Part shown: positions 14,342 to 18,109 of the stretch, piece by piece | How positions within the stretch are numbered: the stretch's first letter is position 1 | Layout of the letters: every line of letters begins with the position of its first letter | Assembly (NCBI GenBank): GCA_023450335.1 | Contig: JAEXHA010000008.1 | Coordinates: 1-18,109 of the forward strand | Source of the DNA: Actinomycetes bacterium | GTDB lineage: Bacteria > Actinomycetota > Actinomycetes > Actinomycetales > Microbacteriaceae | Length of the DNA: 18,109 nt | Reading direction: 5' to 3' | Program-made: the position numbers and the translations under genes | Notes under the pieces: model-generated | Told to the model about the DNA's origin: nothing | What the model saw: the letters and a program-made list of their open reading frames with translations, nothing else | The model's database searches: none

Positions 14342-16318
14342 TTACCGCGTGGCGCGAGCGTCGCGTTCGGCGAGCGCGGCCAGCCGGGCGTTGTACGCTT
14401 CGAGCTCTTCGTCGCCGGTGCGGTCGGCGTGCCGGTCGGCGCGGCGCTGGGCCTTCTCGTCCGAACGGCTCCACTGGATCGCCACCGTGATCGCCAGGAT
14501 CAGGGTCGGGATCTCGCCGATCGACCAGGCCACGCCGCCGCCCACGTACTGGTCATCGAGCGGGGGCGCCCCCCAGGTGCGGCCCATCGATCCGAACCAC
14601 TCGGCGACGAACAGGCCCTCGCTCATCATGATCGAGATGCCGAAGAACGCGTGCATGGCCATGACGGCGATGAGTGTAAGCAGCCGGAACGGGTAGGGGA
14701 ACCGCAGCGGCACCGGGTCGATGCCCACGAGTGACTGCACGAACAGGTAGCCCGAGATGAGGAAGTGCGCGACCATCCACTGGTGCCCGAGGTGGTCGTA
14801 CATCGACCAGCGGAACAGGTCGGTGTAGTAGAACGCCCACAGCGACAGGATGAAGATCGCAGCCGCCACCAGCGGGTGGGTGATCACACGTGCGTACGGG
14901 GTGTGCACCGCCCACAGGATCCATTCTCGTCCGCCCCGTGTGCCGTCGTCGCGGCGTCGGATCGCCCGCGCCGCGAGCGTGACCGGCGCCCCGAACACGA
15001 GGAACATCGGGATCGCCATCCCCAGCAGCATGTGCCCGATCATGTGCACGCTGAACAGATACTCCTGGTAGGCGTTGACGGCTCCGCACGTGACCCACAC
15101 CAGCACGGCCAGCCCGCACAGCCACAGCACGGTGCGATAGATGGGCCACGTGTCGCCGCGGCGCCGCAGGCGCCAGACGCCGACCAGGTAGAAGAACGCA
15201 CCGAACCCGGCGACGAACGCCCACACGATGTCGAGGTTCCATTCGGTGAACCAGCGGTCGAAGGTGAGCTCGGGCGGCAGCGGCCGCCCGGTAAGGATCA
15301 TCGCCGGCGTCCGCTCGGGCGGCAGTGTCGTGTCGACGGGCGGGGGCGTGCGCGCCAGGGCGACCGCGACGCCGCTGGCGAGACCCATGAAGGCCAGCTC
15401 GAGGCCGACCAGTCCCCAGAAGCGCCGCGCCGCGGCATCCTCACGGATCTTGCCGATGAGCCGCTGCCGGTACCAGGCGCCCAGCAGGCCGATCGCCAGC
15501 AGCGCCAGTACCTTCACGATCAGCAGGGCGCCGTACGGCGACAGCAGATTCTCCCACGCCACGACCCCGACGATCGCGCGGGCAACACCCGACAGGGCGA
15601 CCACGGCGAAGGCAGCCAGGGCGATGGTCGAGTAACGGCCGAGCACCTCGGCGAACCGGTCCCGGCTCAGCTGCGGGCGGATGACGACCAGCAGCAGCAG
15701 GCCACCGACCCACACCGCGGCCCCACCCATGTGGAACAGCAGCGCCGACACCGCGATGTTGTGCCCGCTCTCGTCGCCGGAGTGGCCCTGCGTGGCCATC
15801 GGCAGCAACGCCGCGGCGGCCAGCACCGCGACGACGAGGGTGGCCGTCCAGCCGCGCACCGCGAAGGTGAGCACCGTCAGCGTGGCGCCGGCGATGGTCG
15901 TGATCGACCAGGCCAGCCCCGAGGGGGTCTCGACCAGATAACGGCCCAGTTGCTGACCGAACTGCGCGTCGGCGCTGGGCGTCGCGTTGAAGATGTTGAG
16001 GAAGGTGAAGTAGGCGGTGCCGGCGCTGGCAAGCGTGAAAACGGCGGCCGAGGTGGATGCCACGTCCAGCGCCGTGTCGAAGGGGCGTTCGCCCGCGCGC
16101 AGCGCGAACAGGGCCAGCACGAGCGATCCGATCATGCCGGCCGCCGACAGGTTGACCACGAGGGTGGTCAGCGGCAGACCCCACCGCACGACGGGACCGG
16201 GGTCGCTGAGCACGAGCGGTGCAGCGCCGCCGCCGTAGGCGAGGCCCACGACCAGGGCGAGCACGGCGGCCGCGACCAGGATCGCGGGACCGGCGATCCG
16301 AAAGGCGCGGGAGTTCAC
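14342..16318 (-). CDS. CopD-CtaG fusion, copper handling and oxidase assembly
   Basis: A 658-residue polytopic membrane protein joining two known domains. Residues about 1-325 are CopD-like, with His179, His186 and His196 around a conserved GHNIAVSALLFHMGGAAVW segment. Residues about 355-615 are the caa3-type CtaG domain, with SVHMIGHM (His425, His429), GHQWMVAHF (His512, His518) and His556. The tail after 620 is charged and cytoplasmic. Actinobacteria commonly carry this fusion, thought to supply copper to cytochrome c oxidase. The start is GTG at 16318; TAGGCT lies 6 nt before it and GGAGG is also present, so either leaderless or led initiation is possible. It follows the HU gene and its terminator. 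Function is from family knowledge. Confidence 0.94.
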   Translation of the reverse strand: MNSRAFRIAGPAILVAAAVLALVVGLAYGGGAAPLVLSDPGPVVRWGLPLTTLVVNLSAAGMIGSLVLALFALRAGERPFDTALDVASTSAAVFTLASAGTAYFTFLNIFNATPSADAQFGQQLGRYLVETPSGLAWSITTIAGATLTVLTFAVRGWTATLVVAVLAAAALLPMATQGHSGDESGHNIAVSALLFHMGGAAVWVGGLLLLVVIRPQLSRDRFAEVLGRYSTIALAAFAVVALSGVARAIVGVVAWENLLSPYGALLIVKVLALLAIGLLGAWYRQRLIGKIREDAAARRFWGLVGLELAFMGLASGVAVALARTPPPVDTTLPPERTPAMILTGRPLPPELTFDRWFTEWNLDIVWAFVAGFGAFFYLVGVWRLRRRGDTWPIYRTVLWLCGLAVLVWVTCGAVNAYQEYLFSVHMIGHMLLGMAIPMFLVFGAPVTLAARAIRRRDDGTRGGREWILWAVHTPYARVITHPLVAAAIFILSLWAFYYTDLFRWSMYDHLGHQWMVAHFLISGYLFVQSLVGIDPVPLRFPYPFRLLTLIAVMAMHAFFGISIMMSEGLFVAEWFGSMGRTWGAPPLDDQYVGGGVAWSIGEIPTLILAITVAIQWSRSDEKAQRRADRHADRTGDEELEAYNARLAALAERDARATR

Positions 16319-16324
16319 CCCTCC

Positions 16325-16330
16325 AGCCTA
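16325..16330 (-). promoter_or_regulatory. -10 element of the CopD-CtaG gene
   Basis: On the minus strand TAGGCT is followed by GGAGGG and then the GTG start at 16318, again a 6-nt gap. Transcription would begin at the start codon. The GGAGGG between them could also act as a ribosome binding site if transcription starts further upstream. Confidence 0.45.
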
Positions 16331-16394
16331 AGTCGGCGGTGACGCCCCGGATGCCGGGCACGGCGATGCCGGAACGGCACGGTGCGGAAACGAT

Positions 16395-16426
16395 GAAGGG
16401 GGGACGCCTCCTGGCATCCCCCCTTC
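16395..16426 (-). terminator. Terminator after the HU gene
   Basis: Bases 16395-16408 pair with 16413-16426 around a 4-nt loop; on the minus-strand RNA all 14 pairs form, with one G-U. The stem begins 11 nt after the HU stop codon, as expected for an intrinsic terminator, though the trailing U-run is short, as is common in actinobacteria. Confidence 0.8.
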
Positions 16427-16437
16427 AATCGACAGGC

Positions 16438-16716
16438 TTACTTGACGGCAGCCTTGAGCTTCGAGCCGGCGGTCACCTTGACGCGCTTGCCCGCGGGGAT
16501 CTTGATCTCGGCGCCGGTCTGCGGGTTGCGGCCCGTGCGGGCAGCGGTGTCGACCTGCTCGAAGGCGATCCAGCCGGGGATCGAGACCTTCTCGCCCTTG
16601 GCGACGTTCTCGGAGACGGTCGAGAAGAGCGCGTCGAGCACGCCCGAGACGGTCGACTGGCTCTGGCCCGTCGCGCTGGCGATGCTGGCAACGAGCTCGG
16701 TCTTGGTGATAGCCAT
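16438..16716 (-). CDS. hup: HU-family nucleoid protein
   Basis: DNA-binding, nucleoid-shaping protein of 92 residues. The HU/IHF signature is clear: helices 1-2 (MAITKTELVASIASATGQ), GEKVSIPGW (41-49), then the beta-arm GRNPQTGAEIKIPA (62-75), including the conserved R63-N-P that intercalates DNA. It lacks the long Lys/Ala-rich tail of mycobacterial HupB. The ATG at 16716 is preceded by GGAGG 8 nt upstream, which fixes the start; a longer in-frame extension to 16755 would add 13 residues not typical of the family. A strong hairpin terminator follows the gene. It is probably expressed from its own promoter near 16810. Confidence 0.96.
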   Translation of the reverse strand: MAITKTELVASIASATGQSQSTVSGVLDALFSTVSENVAKGEKVSIPGWIAFEQVDTAARTGRNPQTGAEIKIPAGKRVKVTAGSKLKAAVK

Positions 16717-16809
16717 GGGGTTGTCCTCCAGACGGCAGCGCTTGTGCCGCCTCATTTACTACGGACCGGACGACTCTCGTCGCCAGGTTGGTCGGTTGGA
16801 CCGGTCCCG

Positions 16810-16841
16810 AATATACCCACGATCCGCGTGATTCCGCGGAT
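16810..16841 (-). promoter_or_regulatory. Candidate HU promoter with adjacent dyad
   Basis: TATATT (16810-16815, minus strand) is the best -10-like hexamer upstream of the HU gene and would give a leader of roughly 85-90 nt. Immediately upstream, ATCCGCG (16822-16828) and CGCGGAT (16835-16841) form a 7-bp dyad with 6-bp spacer over the -20 to -35 zone, where no TTGACA-like element is found. The dyad could be an activator or repressor site. Both assignments are tentative. Confidence 0.4.
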
Positions 16842-16947
16842 TTCGCCCGCTCTGGCGCTATCTTCCCCGGCGTGTCGCGCCGCATCCGTGACTCCTGTGG
16901 CAGATGTGACTCATTCCCGCCCGTCCGCCATCCCGTCCGCCATCGTG

Positions 16948-17022
16948 CCCGCGAGAGAACAACCGGGCGCCGAGAGAACGGGTATTACCCGCACTCTCGT
17001 CCGCCAGTTGTTCTTTCGCGGG
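16948..17022. other. Nested hairpin in the HU-rpsN gap
   Basis: Outer arms 16948-16963 (CCCGCGAGAGAACAAC) and 17007-17022 (GTTGTTCTTTCGCGGG) pair over 16 bp with one mismatch at DNA level that is a G-T wobble. Inside, CGAGAG (16971-16976) pairs with CTCTCG (16994-16999), and GGGT (16980-16983) pairs with ACCC (16987-16990) around a 3-nt loop. The roughly 75-nt element lies in a gap of about 370 bp without a protein gene. It could be a small RNA, a further terminator or a mobile-element trace. No function is assigned. Confidence 0.55.
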
Positions 17023-17065
17023 GCGGCGGGGAAGGCGGGTCCGCGGGGCGGGCGCGCGGGGCGGG
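17020..17065 (+). other. G-run tract, possible G-quadruplex
   Basis: Seven runs of three or four G lie within 46 bases on the plus strand (17020, 17028, 17037, 17045, 17050, 17058, 17063), separated by 1-5 nt. This satisfies the usual G3+N1-7 quadruplex pattern. It abuts the nested hairpin on one side and the rpsN terminator on the other. Confidence 0.5.
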
Positions 17066-17070
17066 CGCGC

Positions 17071-17107
17071 GAAAGGCCCGGACCTCGCGGGGAGGTCCGG
17101 GCCTTTC
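17071..17107. terminator. Strong terminator after rpsN
   Basis: Bases 17071-17086 pair perfectly with 17092-17107 (16 bp, loop 17087-17091). The stem starts 17 nt beyond the rpsN stop codon and ends in A/T pairs at its base. It should terminate the rpmB-rpmG-rpsN transcript and could work from either direction. Confidence 0.85.
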
Positions 17108-17124
17108 GGATGCTGTGCGGGTGC

Positions 17125-17430
17125 TTACCAGCTGGACTTGGTCACACCGGGCAGCTCGCCACGGTGGGCCATGTCGCGGAAGCGCACGCGCGAGATGCCG
17201 AACTTCGACAGGTGGCCGCGGGGGCGACCGTCGATCGCGTCGCGGTTGCGCAGACGCACCGGCGACGCGTTGCGCGGCAGCTTCTGCAGGCCGAGGCGAG
17301 CGGCTTCGCGCTGCTCGTCGGTCGAGTTCGGGTCGACGAGGGCCTTCTTCAGCTCGGCACGCTTCTCGGCGTAGCGGGCGACAACGGCCTCGCGCTGCTT
17401 GTTGCGCGCGATCTTGCTCTTCTTCGCCAT
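17125..17430 (-). CDS. rpsN: 30S ribosomal protein S14, zinc-free form
   Basis: S14 of 101 residues, part of the 30S head near the decoding region. This is the longer, zinc-independent type: no CxxC ribbon is present, and the C-terminal half has the conserved RNRDAIDGRPRG and FRDMAHRGELPGVTKSSW. The ATG at 17430 is supported by GAGGAG about 10 nt upstream, which overlaps the end of rpmG, so the two are translationally close. It is the last gene of the rpmB-rpmG-rpsN unit and is followed by a strong terminator. In mycobacteria similar zinc-free sets are Zur-controlled paralogues. No Zur-type AT-rich palindrome is visible upstream here. Confidence 0.97.
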   Translation of the reverse strand: MAKKSKIARNKQREAVVARYAEKRAELKKALVDPNSTDEQREAARLGLQKLPRNASPVRLRNRDAIDGRPRGHLSKFGISRVRFRDMAHRGELPGVTKSSW

Positions 17431-17434
17431 GAGA

Positions 17435-17605
17435 TCAGCGCTCCTCTCGGAATTCGACGTGCTTGCGGACCACGGGGTCGTACTTCTTGAGCACGATGCG
17501 GTCGGGGTTGTTGCGGCGGTTCTTGCGCGTCACGTAGGTGTACCCCGTGCCGGCGGTCGAGCGCAGCTTGATGATCGGACGAACGTCCTGAGCCTTCTTC
17601 GCCAT
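17435..17605 (-). CDS. rpmG: 50S ribosomal protein L33, zinc-free form
   Basis: L33 of 56 residues, a 50S subunit protein near the E-site. The sequence starts MAKKAQDVRPIIKLRSTAGT, continues GYTYVTRKNRRNNPDRIVLK and ends KKYDPVVRKHVEFREER. No cysteine is present, so it cannot form the zinc ribbon of the C+ type. The ATG shares its first A with the rpmB stop codon (TAATG), and the TGA stop lies 4 nt before the rpsN start, so all three genes form one translation-coupled unit. Length is normal. Confidence 0.97.
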   Translation of the reverse strand: MAKKAQDVRPIIKLRSTAGTGYTYVTRKNRRNNPDRIVLKKYDPVVRKHVEFREER

Positions 17606-17841
17606 TAGAGCTTCACACCCTTCGCGATGAGGTCCTTGATGACCGACTCGATGCCGCGGGCGTCGATGACCTTCATGCCCTTGGCCGACACGTTCAGCGT
17701 GACCTTACGGCCGAGCGACGGAACGAAGTAGGTCTTCTTCTGCACGTTCGGGTCGAAGCGACGCTTCGTCCGGCGGTGCGAGTGCGAGATGTTGTGACCG
17801 AAGCCGGGAACTGCTCCAGTCACCTGGCACACTGCTGCCAT
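17605..17841 (-). CDS. rpmB: 50S ribosomal protein L28
   Basis: L28 of 78 residues, a late-assembling 50S protein. It starts MAAVCQVTGAVPGFGHNISH and continues SHRRTKRRFDPNVQKKTYFV, with the usual GRKVTLNVSAKG segment. Cys5 is the only cysteine, so the four-Cys zinc site of C+ L28 is absent. AAGGAG 7 nt before the ATG at 17841 fixes the start; a longer in-frame ORF to 17976 runs through the leader and is not supported. First gene of the ribosomal unit, with a predicted leader of about 135 nt. Confidence 0.97.
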   Translation of the reverse strand: MAAVCQVTGAVPGFGHNISHSHRRTKRRFDPNVQKKTYFVPSLGRKVTLNVSAKGMKVIDARGIESVIKDLIAKGVKL

Positions 17842-17887
17842 AGTGATTCTCCTTAGTACCGTGACGCCGGACGACGTCACCCAAGAT

Positions 17888-17979
17888 CCCTTGTCTGCAC
17901 CCCACCCGCGCGCACGACGCAACGGCCGGGTTCGTGGTGTGGGATACGTACTGCGTGCTGGAGTGCGCGCAGACAAGGG
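17888..17979 (-). repeat. 11-bp inverted repeat framing the rpmB leader
   Basis: CCCTTGTCTGC (17888-17898) and GCAGACAAGGG (17969-17979) are perfect inverted repeats with 70 bp between. With the predicted transcription start near 17976, most of the distal arm would be the 5' end of the mRNA, so the leader could close into a long-range stem enclosing about 70 nt. A structured leader controlling ribosomal protein synthesis is possible. A DNA-level operator pair is an alternative. Confidence 0.55.
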
Positions 17980-17980
17980 G

Positions 17981-18109
17981 TCAGTCTAGCACGGACGGCG
18001 TGTCGCGCTTGACATGCGGCCCCGGTCGCCTGCTGCCAGGCCCGGCCTCGGGCGGTGCGGCCCCGGGCGGTGCGGCCTCGGGCGGTGTGACCTCTCCCTC
18101 GGCCTGTGC
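17981..18109 (-). CDS. C-terminal end of an unidentified upstream gene (partial)
   Basis: The frame entering from the window edge is open for 42 codons and stops at TGA (17981-17983). It encodes a Pro/Ala/Glu-rich stretch with the repeats TPPEA and APPGA, then a basic tail HVKRDTPSVLD. Codon third positions are mostly G or C, which supports coding. The gene itself cannot be identified from this tail, which looks like a disordered C-terminus. It ends just ahead of rpmB on the same strand, and the predicted rpmB -10 overlaps its end. Confidence 0.5.
   Translation of the reverse strand, partial: AQAEGEVTPPEAAPPGAAPPEAGPGSRRPGPHVKRDTPSVLD
17983..17988 (-). promoter_or_regulatory. -10 element for rpmB-rpmG-rpsN
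   Basis: TAGACT on the minus strand is the best -10-like hexamer upstream of rpmB. It overlaps the last codons of the preceding partial gene. No clear -35 is seen at 16-18 bp. Transcription would begin near 17976. Confidence 0.45.
18043..18087. repeat. Three 15-bp tandem repeats
   Basis: CGGCCTCGGGCGGTG is repeated three times (18043-18057, 18058-18072 with one change, 18073-18087). The 15-bp unit is a multiple of three and encodes a 5-residue Pro/Ala/Glu repeat in the partial minus-strand gene, keeping its frame. Copy number may vary between strains. Confidence 0.7.

Noticed and set aside
14765..16342. 525-codon plus-strand frame opposite the CopD-CtaG gene
   Set aside because: Its product is dominated by Arg, Gln, His and Asp with no domain signature, and it mirrors a real polytopic membrane protein.
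18009..18015. TTGACA on the plus strand as a promoter -35
   Set aside because: No -10-like hexamer lies 16-18 bp downstream and no plus-strand gene follows; it probably falls within a coding frame on the other strand.
1..18109. tRNA, rRNA, prophage, complete transposase, restriction-modification or other defence genes
   Set aside because: None was found on either strand by reading the frames and looking for their characteristic motifs.

Overview
The window is very GC-rich and looks like a chromosome segment from an actinobacterium of the Microbacteriaceae, most likely Microbacterium or a close relative. This rests on the codon bias, on gene content (a CopD-CtaG fusion, HmuO, Zn-ribbon-free L28/L33/S14, a short HU) and on TAnnnT-type promoters placed directly before start codons. 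The genus is inference; no rRNA gene is present.

Region 1 (193-7404) is one minus-strand carbohydrate operon. In transcription order it holds a LacI-family regulator, two ABC permeases, a lipoprotein substrate-binding protein, a GH68/GH32-like (clan GH-J) enzyme and a GH32 enzyme. The genes overlap by 4 bp or lie close together. No ABC ATPase is encoded, so the importer probably borrows a shared ATPase from elsewhere. The enzymes suggest uptake of fructan-derived or other fructose-containing oligosaccharides and hydrolysis in the cytoplasm. A palindromic operator lies just downstream of the predicted promoter. A second copy is embedded in the first permease gene, where it forces rare TTA leucine codons.

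Region 2 (about 7405-8500) is decayed accessory DNA. It has no convincing gene, three copies of a 12-bp repeat that may be an insertion-sequence end, and the fused remnants of a divergent tetR/MFS-exporter pair that has lost both N-termini and the shared promoter.

Region 3 (8532-14317) holds backbone genes: a PfkB-family sugar kinase, a lipoprotein with a beta-lactamase fold whose catalytic motifs are all replaced, a DUF2470 protein, an iron-regulated heme oxygenase, a Pif1-like helicase and a single-pass membrane protein of unknown function. The DUF2470 gene and hmuO suggest heme iron use; hmuO carries a DtxR/IdeR-like operator.

Region 4 (14342-18109, all minus strand) is a conserved block: upstream gene tail, rpmB, rpmG, rpsN, terminator, HU gene, CopD-CtaG fusion. 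The 16.75-17.12 kb gap holds a nested hairpin, a G-run tract and a strong terminator. Four starts (10738, 11161, 13265, 16318) share a -10 hexamer exactly 6 nt before the start codon, which predicts leaderless mRNAs.
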